Source: a virus. Taken from it: 24,849 bases of DNA. The notes below the pieces were generated by a model. That model saw only the letters and a program-made list of their open reading frames with translations. It ran no database searches and was not told the DNA's origin. Below, one piece after another: positions 9,601 through 14,640 of the stretch (positions within the stretch are counted from its first letter, which is position 1; each line of letters opens with the position of its first letter). Location of the stretch: IMG/VR virus record IMGVR_UViG_3300010148_000109, positions 1-24,849 of that record; one strand, written 5' to 3'. Position numbers and translations under genes: made by a program.

Positions 9601-9755
9601 TAAAAGCTGCAATGGATAGTCTAGGGGTTGACTTTAGCGGATGGAAAGAAAAAGCAGATGGTAGACAAGGTATCCAATATGAGGCTCTAGTAATGCCTCT
9701 AATTAAAGCGGTGCAAGAATTAAGCGCAAAAGTTAAAGAATTAGAAAATAAATAA
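6609..9755 (+). CDS. Tail fibre with beta-roll repeats and C-terminal peptidase S74 chaperone
   Basis: The probable host-recognition fibre, 1048 aa. In order: residues 16-57 resemble a family 5/12 carbohydrate-binding module (W-S-T-G-K-T-Y-Y-V-G-D-x-V, Y-T-C, K-W-A-E-L). Then come three units, each a linker (about residues 124-165, 433-479 and 714-762) followed by repeats of the type N-V-A-I-G-Y-x-A, the left-handed beta-roll pattern of YadA-like trimeric heads. The C-terminal 130 residues are the intramolecular chaperone of endosialidases (peptidase S74): A-S-D-E-R-V-K-D-N-I with S922 and K926, A-H-D-G-L-I-A-Q-E-V, and a closing coiled coil. In the known family the chaperone trimerises and cuts itself off at that serine. 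Base composition and codon use shift toward higher GC from about 8000 onward, suggesting the distal part was acquired by recombination. Confidence 0.93.
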   Translation: MPIYSSGTIANPLLAWSTGKTYYVGDDVVESNKIYTCIVEHTGGTFADDLAASKWAELSTAIAYTAGDGLDLTGTAFSIDAKANGGLVIDSTELTVDLAASGITGTLALGDGGTGQTTAQAAIDALTAVSGATTGHVLTKDGSGNATWAAAAAGATDLDGLSDAQSTAQDLTLGQGAGNDMDTSTPTYNTYVGVNAGYDSDTDTRFNVAIGHSAMENNEAGDNQVAIGYQALSQGTTGTMSNTAIGWRALAGSTGGTGNVALGYETLRTAGSIGDYNVAIGYQAMTTFYNSQYTIAIGYKAGYANRDDYSVLIGHQVAYGSSQVGASNVYIGDQAAYKSTTASKNVAIGYKAAYDITIGADNVILGNLAAENITEGEDNIVLGTSAADNLTTGDNNIIIGNAVDASSATVSNELRIGSGAVLPLSANLSTGAVTINSAYTLPTAVTGANNYVLTAQTDGSTAWAAVSGGASDLNGLDDVSVLGSGYAWSLFKNGTSPNGAAVTGTFSGERNLGIGAGALNSITSGHDNIAIGYWAGNALTTESDNILIGWGAGKLLSSGAHSNTVLGFGALDAATTGYGNTVMGHNAASAVTLGDFNVCIGSMAGNALQNADRNVIIGYDSDGAANADHQIAIGDKVVSTQASSFILGQDGQILLHGDFATAGETKLGVNLGNTWTAPTANLHVKGQGTGTDTALLVEDSAGDDLLKVLDNGSVTVNNAYTLPTAVTAANDYVLTAQTDGSTAWAAVSGGGGASALNDLSDATTPSPGNVGIGSNALSSIASGGNYNTAVGEDAGKAVATGKYNCYFGFQAGETKTGSRNIAIGYKAFEAGSASGNDTVTIGYSAMQTATGSGNTAIGRSSGDGLSSGSNNTFLGYLTDGVNTNHNQIAIGYNATAGGTNTIQMGNSSITTADIQVSWTVASDERVKDNITDTAIGLDFINALRPVTFTKIHPADYPTEIREDRYKQGGADYDEETETPIKGEFDTTTAHDGLIAQEVKAAMDSLGVDFSGWKEKADGRQGIQYEALVMPLIKAVQELSAKVKELENK
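6978..7103 (+). repeat. Tail fibre linker repeat, copy 1
   Basis: Encodes the most divergent of three linker modules. It shares the pattern H-V-L-T-x-x-x-x-G-x-x-x-W-A-A followed by G-A-x-D-L-D-G-L-S-D-A with copies 2 and 3. Confidence 0.65.
7905..8045 (+). repeat. Tail fibre linker repeat, copy 2
   Basis: Encodes A-Y-T-L-P-T-A-V-T and Y-V-L-T-A-Q-T-D-G-S-T-A-W-A-A-V-S-G, almost identical in protein to copy 3 but with many synonymous base differences. Confidence 0.8.
8748..8894 (+). repeat. Tail fibre linker repeat, copy 3
   Basis: Protein nearly identical to copy 2 (A-Y-T-L-P-T-A-V-T, then Y-V-L-T-A-Q-T-D-G-S-T-A-W-A-A-V-S-G). Codons differ and the copy sits in the higher-GC half of the gene. 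Confidence 0.8.
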
Positions 9756-9762
9756 AACAAAA

Positions 9763-10089
9763 ATGGCATTAACAATAACAAAAACAGATACATTACCTTT
9801 AACAATTAAAGGTACTAGTGTAGTATTACCTAGCGTATACGCAAGATTAGAAACAGCATTTTCGCCTAATGGTATTAATATTCAAATTGGAATGTATTTT
9901 TATGAAAATAAAGCTGCTTTCCAATCTGAAGAAGGAGTTGTTAAAATTAAAGAATTAAAATCATTGTATAACAAAGAAGCAGATTTAGCGGCAGATCCTG
10001 CTGAATCTCAAACTGTTGAATTAGCACATGAAAAAGTAAAAGCTGACTTAGAAGCAAAAGGTTATACAGTTGCTATTGTAGATTTATAA
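9763..10089 (+). CDS. Hypothetical tail-associated protein (108 aa)
   Basis: Lies 7 nt after the tail-fibre stop and starts M-A-L-T-I-T-K-T-D. The N-terminal half is predicted beta (L-T-I-K-G-T-S-V-V-L-P-S-V-Y-A-R-L-E-T-A-F, then I-Q-I-G-M-Y-F-Y-E-N), the C-terminal half helical and charged. Similar small proteins often follow S74 tail fibres in phages (recollection, not searched), so a fibre-attachment or baseplate role is plausible. The TAA stop overlaps an 18-codon mini-ORF as TAATG. Confidence 0.7.
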   Translation: MALTITKTDTLPLTIKGTSVVLPSVYARLETAFSPNGINIQIGMYFYENKAAFQSEEGVVKIKELKSLYNKEADLAADPAESQTVELAHEKVKADLEAKGYTVAIVDL

Positions 10090-10145
10090 TGGAAGAAGCT
10101 ATTGTAGAAATAGAAACCACTATTGGAACAATTAGATTGCTATGA
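10089..10145 (+). CDS. 18-codon mini-ORF linking two genes
   Basis: The ATG overlaps the preceding stop (TAATG) and its TGA stop overlaps the next ATG (ATGA), so a terminating ribosome could pass from the tail-associated gene to the inner spanin gene without needing a free ribosome-binding site. The peptide (M-E-E-A-I-V-E-I-E-T-T-I-G-T-I-R-L-L) has no recognisable domain. A coupling role is inference; a chance ORF is possible. Confidence 0.4.
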   Translation: MEEAIVEIETTIGTIRLL

Positions 10146-10375
10146 AAGAAGTAAAAATAGATCTAAAATATGTAAGCACATTTGGTGTTTTTATATGTAC
10201 ACTCGTAGGGTTTTATTATACTACTAATTATAGACTTGAATCTTTAGAAGATAAAGTAAAAGAGTTAGAGTCTAATAATGAAGCTGTAATTAGATTAGAA
10301 GAAAGAGTTAAAACAATACAAGCAAAAACAGATGAAATATATAAGCATATTATTGAGTACGTTAGCGATAATTAG
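10142..10375 (+). CDS. Inner-membrane spanin candidate (i-spanin, Rz-like)
   Basis: A 77-aa protein with one N-terminal membrane segment (about residues 11-27, V-S-T-F-G-V-F-I-C-T-L-V-G-F) followed by a continuous charged coiled coil to the end (L-E-S-L-E-D-K-V-K-E-L-E, then R-L-E-E-R-V-K-T-I-Q). This is the topology of i-spanins, which join an outer-membrane lipoprotein across the periplasm and fuse the two membranes at lysis. The next gene overlaps its 3' end by 44 nt in another frame and encodes a lipoprotein, the classic Rz/Rz1 arrangement. It is shorter than lambda Rz. Start coupled by ATGA. Confidence 0.7.
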   Translation: MKEVKIDLKYVSTFGVFICTLVGFYYTTNYRLESLEDKVKELESNNEAVIRLEERVKTIQAKTDEIYKHIIEYVSDN

Positions 10376-10562
10376 TTGTAGCTCTGATGACAATCATGTG
10401 TATGAATCAGGTGAATTTAAAGATACTGTTGTTATAGAGTATACAGATTCAAAAGATACATTAATTATAGACACTTCTAAAGTAGTAAAAAAAAATGCCA
10501 AAAATCTGTGGACTCCCAAATGCAATGCTTATCCGAAATGGAAAACAAACTGGATCGTTTAA
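10332..10562 (+). CDS. Outer-membrane spanin candidate lipoprotein (o-spanin, Rz1-like)
   Basis: A 76-aa product with a lipoprotein signal: M-K-Y then I-S-I-L-L-S-T-L-A and the lipobox I-I-S-C with Cys16, leaving a mature protein of about 61 aa. The start lies inside the end of the i-spanin gene in a different frame. The mature part is short and polar with few features (repeated I-I/V-V and T-D pairs, a W-K-T-N-W-I-V tail). Genetic overlap plus lipobox makes an o-spanin the best reading; an unrelated small phage lipoprotein is the alternative. An outer-membrane partner fits a Gram-negative host. Confidence 0.7.
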   Translation: MKYISILLSTLAIISCSSDDNHVYESGEFKDTVVIEYTDSKDTLIIDTSKVVKKNAKNLWTPKCNAYPKWKTNWIV

Positions 10563-10599
10563 AAAGAAAGCTAGAGGAGAGAAAAGAAAAAAGAGCTAA
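10495..10599 (+). CDS. Possible 34-aa basic peptide overlapping o-spanin gene
   Basis: Starts at an ATG inside the 3' end of the lipoprotein gene in a different frame (M-P-K-I-C-G-L-P-N-A...). It ends in a Lys/Arg-rich tail (F-K-K-K-A-R-G-E-K-R-K-K-S). A competing frame (10538-10639) overlaps most of it, so at most one may be real. Its M-P-K opening and basic tail resemble the small basic proteins just downstream. Confidence 0.35.
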   Translation: MPKICGLPNAMLIRNGKQTGSFKKKARGEKRKKS

Positions 10600-10639
10600 A
10601 CGTAAAAAAAATAAAAATGCCAAAAGACGCATGTTATAA
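10538..10639 (+). CDS. Possible 33-aa Lys/Arg-rich helical peptide
   Basis: Third frame of the same stretch: M-E-N-K-L-D-R-L-K-R-K-L-E-E-R-K-E-K-R-A, a likely single charged helix, ending within the next gene. It links the lipoprotein gene (overlap) with the 53-aa basic protein (overlap from 10617). The low-complexity A-rich DNA could give this by chance. Confidence 0.35.
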   Translation: MENKLDRLKRKLEERKEKRAKRKKNKNAKRRML

Positions 10640-10778
10640 AAAAGTAAAAGCTAGATACAAGGTATTTCCTTCTGCTTATGCAAGTGGAGCTATAGCTAAA
10701 TGTAGAAAAGTTGGAGCTAGTAATTGGGGTACTAGTACTAAAAAGAAAAAAACTACTAGACGTAAAAAGAAAAAATAA
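10617..10778 (+). CDS. Small basic conserved phage protein (53 aa)
   Basis: Contains D-A-C-Y-K-K-V-K-A-R-Y-K-V-F-P-S-A-Y-A-S-G followed by A-K-C-R-K-V-G-A-S-N-W-G, then a pure Lys/Arg/Thr tail. I recall this Cys-Tyr-Lys-Val-Lys-Ala-Arg-Tyr...Pro-Ser-Ala-Tyr-Ala-Ser-Gly pattern as a recurring small protein of marine and other environmental phages, with no known function. The high positive charge suggests nucleic-acid binding, perhaps in the capsid. The stop overlaps the next start as TAATG. Confidence 0.75.
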   Translation: MPKDACYKKVKARYKVFPSAYASGAIAKCRKVGASNWGTSTKKKKTTRRKKKK

Positions 10779-11056
10779 TGGCGGTAAAAAAGTCTGCAAA
10801 AGGAGCTGCATTAAAGCGATGGTTTAAAGAAGAATGGATAGATGTGCGTACTGGTAAACCTTGCGGCAGAAAGAAAGGAGAAAAGCGTGGCACACCATAT
10901 TGTAGACCTAAGAAAAGAGTAAGCAGCAAAACTCCTAAAACAGCTAGTGAAATGACTGCATCTGAAAAACGTAGTAGAATATCTCAAAAGAAAAGATTAG
11001 GGCAACCAGCTGGAAAACCTAGAAGAGTTAAATCTTTAAAACGCAAAAAGAAATAA
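10778..11056 (+). CDS. Small basic conserved viral protein (92 aa)
   Basis: Very Lys/Arg rich. Recognisable blocks are K-R-W-F-K-E-E-W-I-D-V-R-T-G-K-P-C-G-R, G-E-K-R-G-T-P-Y-C-R-P and R-V-S-S-K-T-P-K-T-A-S-E-M-T. I recall this W-F-K-E-x-W-x-D-x-x-T-G-K-P-C-G-R family from phages and large eukaryotic DNA viruses as a protein of unknown function; no search was possible. The two conserved Cys could bind metal. Nucleic-acid binding is inferred from charge. Coupled by TAATG to the preceding gene. Confidence 0.8.
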   Translation: MAVKKSAKGAALKRWFKEEWIDVRTGKPCGRKKGEKRGTPYCRPKKRVSSKTPKTASEMTASEKRSRISQKKRLGQPAGKPRRVKSLKRKKK

Positions 11057-11058
11057 TT

Positions 11059-11184
11059 ATGGCAAAGTTAAGTTCTAAACAAAAACGCATTGCAAAAGCA
11101 GCAGCTCCTAAAAATAAAATTACAGGAGCAGATTTTAAAGCATTAAAAAGAAAAAAAAAGAAATCTAATGGCAAAAAAAAGTAA
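11059..11184 (+). CDS. Small basic phage protein (41 aa)
   Basis: M-A-K-L-S-S-K-Q-K-R-I-A-K-A-A-A-P then K-I-T-G-A-D-F-K-A-L-K and a Lys-rich tail. The S-x-K-Q-K-x-I-A...P...I-T-G-x-D-F-x-x-L pattern recurs in tiny proteins of many tailed phages (recollection); function unknown. It overlaps the next ORF by 17 nt in a different frame. Confidence 0.7.
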   Translation: MAKLSSKQKRIAKAAAPKNKITGADFKALKRKKKKSNGKKK

Positions 11185-11329
11185 ACTAACAACAAGACAA
11201 GAAAATGCTATGAATCGTCATAGTAAGCATCATACTAAAAAACATTTAAGCATGATGAAAAGACTTATGTTAAGTGGTAAAACCTTTACAGAATCTCATA
11301 AAATGGCTATGAAAAAGGTAGGTAAATAA
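11168..11329 (+). CDS. Small basic His-rich phage protein (53 aa)
   Basis: L-T-T-R-Q-E-N-A-M-N-R-H-S-K-H-H-T-K-K-H then M-K-R-L-M-L-S-G-K-T-F-T-E-S-H-K-M-A-M-K-K-V-G-K (two helices by eye). I recall this R-Q-x-x-x-x-x-H-S-x-H-H-T-x-K-H pattern as a conserved small protein in phages. The C-terminal S-G-x-T-F-x-x-A/S-H-K-x-A motif resembles a short DNA- or protein-contact helix pair. Function unknown. Out-of-frame overlap with the preceding gene supports coupled translation. Confidence 0.75.
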   Translation: MAKKSKLTTRQENAMNRHSKHHTKKHLSMMKRLMLSGKTFTESHKMAMKKVGK

Positions 11330-11339
11330 TAAATGACTC

Positions 11340-11353
11340 CAAATAATTATTTG
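11340..11353. promoter_or_regulatory. 14-bp perfect palindrome upstream of coiled-coil gene
   Basis: CAAATAATTATTTG reads identically on both strands and lies 14 nt before the 11368 start, in the only real gap of this gene run. It could be an operator or a start-region element (its core AATAATTATT recurs before two other genes). Chance is not excluded in such AT-rich DNA. Confidence 0.3.
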
Positions 11354-11367
11354 TAATTTACACATAA

Positions 11368-11718
11368 ATGGATATTCAAAGCATATTACTCAGTATTATA
11401 GGAATCCTACTAGGAGTAGTAAGCTTTTTTCTACGTTCATTGTGGGTTGATATTAAAAACAATAAAGAAAATATGGGCAAGCTTAAAGGCAAAATAGAGC
11501 TTGCAGAACAAAAGTCTGATCAATTAATAGACAAAGTATCCCACATTAACAATTTAAAAATACAACAGCTAACAGAAAAATTAGATATTTTTTGTAGAGA
11601 TATAAAAGAAGATATCAATAAGTTGAGTGATGAAATAATGATTATGAATCGTGGATCTATTCGCATTGATAGAGATGAAAAGGGTAGGTTTATAAAAATG
11701 AGAAAAGAAGATGTATAG
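11368..11718 (+). CDS. Single-helix membrane protein with long coiled coil (116 aa)
   Basis: Residues 4-23 (Q-S-I-L-L-S-I-I-G-I-L-L-G-V-V-S-F-F) form a membrane helix. Residues 30-100 are a charged coiled coil with heptad-like spacing (K-L-K-G-K-I-E-L-A-E-Q, Q-L-I-D-K-V). It sits beside the candidate endolysin gene, overlapping it by 8 nt. It could act in lysis (a second spanin-like or holin-accessory protein) or in membrane anchoring; nothing in the sequence decides. Similar topology occurs in two other proteins of this block, at 10142 and 12604. Confidence 0.7.
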   Translation: MDIQSILLSIIGILLGVVSFFLRSLWVDIKNNKENMGKLKGKIELAEQKSDQLIDKVSHINNLKIQQLTEKLDIFCRDIKEDINKLSDEIMIMNRGSIRIDRDEKGRFIKMRKEDV

Positions 11719-12304
11719 TCTTAATGATATTATAGATATAATGGAAAAAAAGAGTTATGTAGTATTTTCTGATGACTCTAAAAACTTTAATTTAAATATC
11801 GTTGGTATTCGCAATGAAGATGAAACTGCTAATACTTTTAACGATTACATGGTTATATTTTGGAAATATCGTGGACAATGGCATCAATTTGCTTTTAGTA
11901 TTACTACAGATCCTGGAGTTTATTGGCGTGAAAATCCTATAAATGTAAATGGAACGGCAATATTAAAACCTGGACAATACAGAGGTATGTGGCAGTTAGG
12001 TAAACATCAAGGTAAATATGAAGCTCTTAAACAGGTAAAGCCTGTAACAGTATATAGAGATAAAAACAAAAATCTTGTGTTAGATAGAGGAGATGAGGAA
12101 ACTGGTTTGTTTGGTATTAATCATCACAGAGCAACATCAAAAAAAGATTTTACAAGTACACAAGTAGATAAATGGAGTGCTGGTTGTCAAGTACAACCTA
12201 ACCCTGTTCTATTTGACTTGGAAATGCAAATGTTTAAAACTGCTGCTTCTATATGGGGTAACAGTTTTACTTACACATTATTAGAGGAAATTGACTTTAA
12301 ATAA
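11711..12304 (+). CDS. YkuD-like (L,D-transpeptidase-type) candidate endolysin
   Basis: A 197-aa soluble protein. The C-terminal half has G-L-F-G-I-N-H-H-R (H138, H139) and, 17 residues on, W-S-A-G-C-Q-V with Cys159. This spacing of a His with S-x-G-C resembles the catalytic motif of YkuD/L,D-transpeptidase folds, whose members act on peptidoglycan cross-links. A tryptophan-rich beta region precedes it (Y-M-V-I-F-W-K-Y-R-G-Q-W-H-Q-F-A-F). No signal peptide is visible, as expected for a holin-dependent endolysin. Location among membrane and spanin genes supports a lysis role. The alternative is a virion-associated peptidoglycan enzyme. The overall family assignment is by motif only. Confidence 0.6.
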   Translation: MYSLNDIIDIMEKKSYVVFSDDSKNFNLNIVGIRNEDETANTFNDYMVIFWKYRGQWHQFAFSITTDPGVYWRENPINVNGTAILKPGQYRGMWQLGKHQGKYEALKQVKPVTVYRDKNKNLVLDRGDEETGLFGINHHRATSKKDFTSTQVDKWSAGCQVQPNPVLFDLEMQMFKTAASIWGNSFTYTLLEEIDFK

Positions 12305-12310
12305 AAAATT

Positions 12311-12604
12311 ATGGCTTTAGATAAATCTAAAATGCCTTGTAATAAACCACGCAAATCACCTAATCCTAAAAAGAAAAAGGTCGTTAAAGCGTGTGCTAAT
12401 GGCAAAGAAAAAATTATACATTTCGGAGCTACTGGCTATGGACATAACTATAGTGCTGCGGCAAGAAAATCATTTCGTGCTAGACATAAATGTGGATCTG
12501 CTACAGACAAGATGAGTGCTAGATATTGGGCATGCAAAAATTTATGGGCAGGTAAAGGAGGAAGTACAAAAAGTTCTCCTAAATCACGTAGAGGTAAGTA
12601 CTAA
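12311..12604 (+). CDS. Small basic conserved viral protein (97 aa)
   Basis: Begins with K-M-P-C-N-K-P-R-K-S-P, then V-V-K-A-C-A-N-G-K-E-K-I-I-H-F-G-A, then R-K-S-F-R-A-R-H-K-C, then K-M-S-A-R-Y-W-A-C-K-N-L-W, ending Ser/Arg/Lys rich. The H/R-F-G...R-x-S-F-x-A-R-H...M-S-A-x-Y-W-A pattern is one I recall as widespread in phages and giant viruses without known function. Four spaced cysteines could bind zinc. Together with the genes at 10617-11329 it makes a set of tiny basic proteins. TAATG coupling to the next gene. Confidence 0.8.
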   Translation: MALDKSKMPCNKPRKSPNPKKKKVVKACANGKEKIIHFGATGYGHNYSAAARKSFRARHKCGSATDKMSARYWACKNLWAGKGGSTKSSPKSRRGKY

Positions 12605-12936
12605 TGTCAGGTTTAGACTTAAAAGAAGGTTCTAAAGTTAGTCTTGACGTTAAAACTTTAGGAGGTATTATTTTTGGCTTAGTTACTTTAGCTGGTGTAT
12701 GGTTTAGTTTAACAGCTGAATTAGCTCAATTAAAAATACAGGTTATGCGTATGGAAGACGATGTTATGCTTAACCATGAATTTCGTGTAAAGTGGCCTCG
12801 GGGAGAATTAGGTTCTTTACCAGATGATGCTGAACAGAATCTTAAAATACAATATTTACAAGGAGATGTACAAGAGTTAAAAAAAGAACTCAAAGAATTA
12901 AAGCTAGAATTACATGAGTCTATTTCAAAAAAATAG
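12604..12936 (+). CDS. Single-helix membrane protein with coiled coil (110 aa)
   Basis: A polar N-terminus is followed by one membrane helix at residues 18-36 (G-G-I-I-F-G-L-V-T-L-A-G-V-W-F). A helical segment follows (A-E-L-A-Q-L-K-I-Q-V-M-R-M-E-D-D). A short Pro/Trp-containing break (V-K-W-P-R-G-E-L-G) precedes a C-terminal coiled coil (L-K-K-E-L-K-E-L-K-L-E-L). It resembles small phage membrane proteins near holin and endolysin genes. It may be a holin accessory or a second i-spanin-like protein. The start uses the TAATG overlap at 12602-12606. Confidence 0.7.
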   Translation: MSGLDLKEGSKVSLDVKTLGGIIFGLVTLAGVWFSLTAELAQLKIQVMRMEDDVMLNHEFRVKWPRGELGSLPDDAEQNLKIQYLQGDVQELKKELKELKLELHESISKK

Positions 12937-12942
12937 AAACAA

Positions 12943-13833
12943 ATGATTCCAAATATATTATTAGAGCAAAAAGCATCTAATGTTTTTAAAATAGAACAAC
13001 AAGTAAAATTAGGTTTTGAACAAAAGTATTTATTAGTATCTGATGTTCATTTTGACAACCCAGATTGTGATCGTAAATTATTTAAAGAACACTTAGAGGA
13101 AGCTAAAAGAATAGGAGCAGGCATAATTATTAATGGCGATTTTTTCTGTATGATGGAAGGTCGTGCTGATCCTCGTAATTCTAAAAAATTATATCCTAAA
13201 CATCTTGGTATGAATTACCTAGACAATGTAATAGAAGATGCGGCAGAGTTTTTAGAACCATATGTAGAAAATATAATTTTTATAGGTATGGGTAACCACG
13301 AAACAGCTATCCTTAAACGCAATGAAACTAATGTTACTGAACGTTTGTGTGGTTTACTTACTTATAGGACAAAGCATAAGGTTTATAATGGCTTTTATGG
13401 TGGGTTTGTAAGGTTTATGTTTTATTGTTTAACTAAAAATGGTCATAAAGGTATGCGTCATTCTTATGTTATGAGTTATTTTCATGGATCTGGTGGTGCT
13501 GGAGTAATGACTAAAGGTGTTAATAAACATATGCAAAGGCTTACTTTTATGCCTGATGCAAATATACATTGGATGGGACATACACATCAAGAAATGGTAA
13601 TTCCTCATGCTAGAGTTAGATTGTCAGATCAAGGAAAAATATATCATGATGAGTGTTTATTATTAAATACAAGCACTTATAAAGATGAGTATAAAGGTGG
13701 TAAGCTTGGCTGGGCAGTACAGTCTGGACATCCGCCCAAAAACAAAGGTGCGCTTTGGTTAATATTTGATTATAAAAAGTCTATTATGAAAGATAATAAA
13801 CCTGTTAAATACTATGTTAGTAGAGCTAGATAA
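12943..13833 (+). CDS. Calcineurin-like metallophosphoesterase
   Basis: All metal-site motifs of the family are present: S-D-V-H (D34, H36), N-G-D (D66), G-N-H-E (N118, H119), a lone H181 in F-H-G-S, and G-H-T-H (H213, H215). The 296-aa length fits a stand-alone catalytic domain. Members hydrolyse phosphomonoesters or phosphodiesters of proteins, nucleotides or DNA using two metal ions. The substrate cannot be read from the sequence; DNA-end or nucleotide processing is one option for a phage. Starting 6 nt after the preceding stop, it is probably expressed with the late genes, which is unusual for a DNA-repair-type nuclease. Confidence 0.9.
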   Translation: MIPNILLEQKASNVFKIEQQVKLGFEQKYLLVSDVHFDNPDCDRKLFKEHLEEAKRIGAGIIINGDFFCMMEGRADPRNSKKLYPKHLGMNYLDNVIEDAAEFLEPYVENIIFIGMGNHETAILKRNETNVTERLCGLLTYRTKHKVYNGFYGGFVRFMFYCLTKNGHKGMRHSYVMSYFHGSGGAGVMTKGVNKHMQRLTFMPDANIHWMGHTHQEMVIPHARVRLSDQGKIYHDECLLLNTSTYKDEYKGGKLGWAVQSGHPPKNKGALWLIFDYKKSIMKDNKPVKYYVSRAR

Positions 13834-13846
13834 AAAATATTATATT

Positions 13847-13854
13847 TATATTTG
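13847..13854 (+). promoter_or_regulatory. Candidate Bacteroidota-type -7 promoter element
   Basis: TATATTTG fits the Bacteroidota -7 consensus TAnnTTTG and sits 14 nt before the holin-like gene. No clear TTTG -33 partner is seen. The 11-mer TATATTTGTTA recurs before the leftward ORF at 21412. Confidence 0.35.
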
Positions 13855-13868
13855 TTAAAAAATTTGAT

Positions 13869-14165
13869 ATGTTTAAAAAATTATTAGCAGAAGCACTACC
13901 TAGCATTGCAAAAGCAACAAGTAGTGTTGTTAAAGATCATAAAGGTAAAGTATCTTCTAAGCGTGTTTTTAGCGTGTTTGGTGGAGGTTCTTTAATTACT
14001 GTTGGTCTTACTATATTAGATAATGGGTTAGAAGCAAATGATGATCAACAGTTATATGTTGGATTAGCATTAACTACTTTAGGAGTTGCTGCTGGATACC
14101 TTGCGTCTTTTAATATTAAAGAAATATCTACAAGTGCAGATAAAACACCTGAAGAAAATAAATAA
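13869..14165 (+). CDS. Holin candidate with two membrane helices (98 aa)
   Basis: Two membrane segments, at about residues 33-50 (V-F-S-V-F-G-G-G-S-L-I-T-V-G-L-T-I-L) and 62-81 (L-Y-V-G-L-A-L-T-T-L-G-V-A-A-G-Y-L), are joined by a short acidic loop. The N-terminus is basic and the C-terminus polar and charged. This fits class II holins, which form inner-membrane pores that time lysis. The position after the endolysin candidate and a preceding promoter-like motif agree. Alternative: another small phage membrane protein. Confidence 0.6.
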   Translation: MFKKLLAEALPSIAKATSSVVKDHKGKVSSKRVFSVFGGGSLITVGLTILDNGLEANDDQQLYVGLALTTLGVAAGYLASFNIKEISTSADKTPEENK

Positions 14166-14177
14166 TTATTAACAAAC

Positions 14178-14193
14178 TAAATGAATTGAAATG
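14178..14193 (+). promoter_or_regulatory. Repeated start-region element with two-codon ORF, copy 1
   Basis: TAAATGAATTGAAATG: ATG-AAT-TGA ends one base before the gene start at 14191. The identical 16 nt precede the leftward gene starting at 21143. Both copies also have AATAATTATT just upstream. Confidence 0.6.
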
Positions 14194-14640
14194 AAAAGTT
14201 TAACTATTGGAGAAGCGGTTGATTTATACAATATTATTGTATCTTTTAACGAGCAATCAGTACAAGAGAAAATTGATTTACCTGGAAATATAAGCTATGC
14301 TTTATTCAGAAATACTAAAAAACTAGAATCAGTTTTTAAATTTTTTACCGATAAACAAAAAGAGTTAATTGAAAGTAATGCTCTTAAAAACAAAAAAGGT
14401 GAAATACAGTATGAAGATGAAGCAAAGGGTATAGTAAAGTTACGTAAAGACAATACTTTAAATAAAGAATTTGCTGAATATGTTTCTTTAGAATCTGGTG
14501 TAGATTTATATACGATCAATTTGGATGTTGAAGATTTGGCTAAAAAAATAAACGGTAGTCACATAGCACTTAATAGACTATGGTTTATTCTTGATAACCT
14601 TATAGAAGAAGCTCCTGTTAAAGTATTAGAAAGTGTCTAA
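14191..14640 (+). CDS. Hypothetical protein, mainly helical (149 aa)
   Basis: I do not recognise a domain. It opens M-K-S-L-T-I-G-E-A-V-D-L-Y-N-I-I, has a central charged part (L-R-K-D-N-T-L-N-K-E-F-A-E-Y-V), and a C-terminal block around I-A-L-N-R-L-W-F-I-L-D-N-L-I-E-E. Such proteins are common in late regions of Bacteroidota phages by my recollection. The leader is unusual in carrying the two-codon ORF element shared with the gene at 21143. The next gene starts with GTG inside its last codons, so the two are probably coupled. Confidence 0.7.
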   Translation: MKSLTIGEAVDLYNIIVSFNEQSVQEKIDLPGNISYALFRNTKKLESVFKFFTDKQKELIESNALKNKKGEIQYEDEAKGIVKLRKDNTLNKEFAEYVSLESGVDLYTINLDVEDLAKKINGSHIALNRLWFILDNLIEEAPVKVLESV

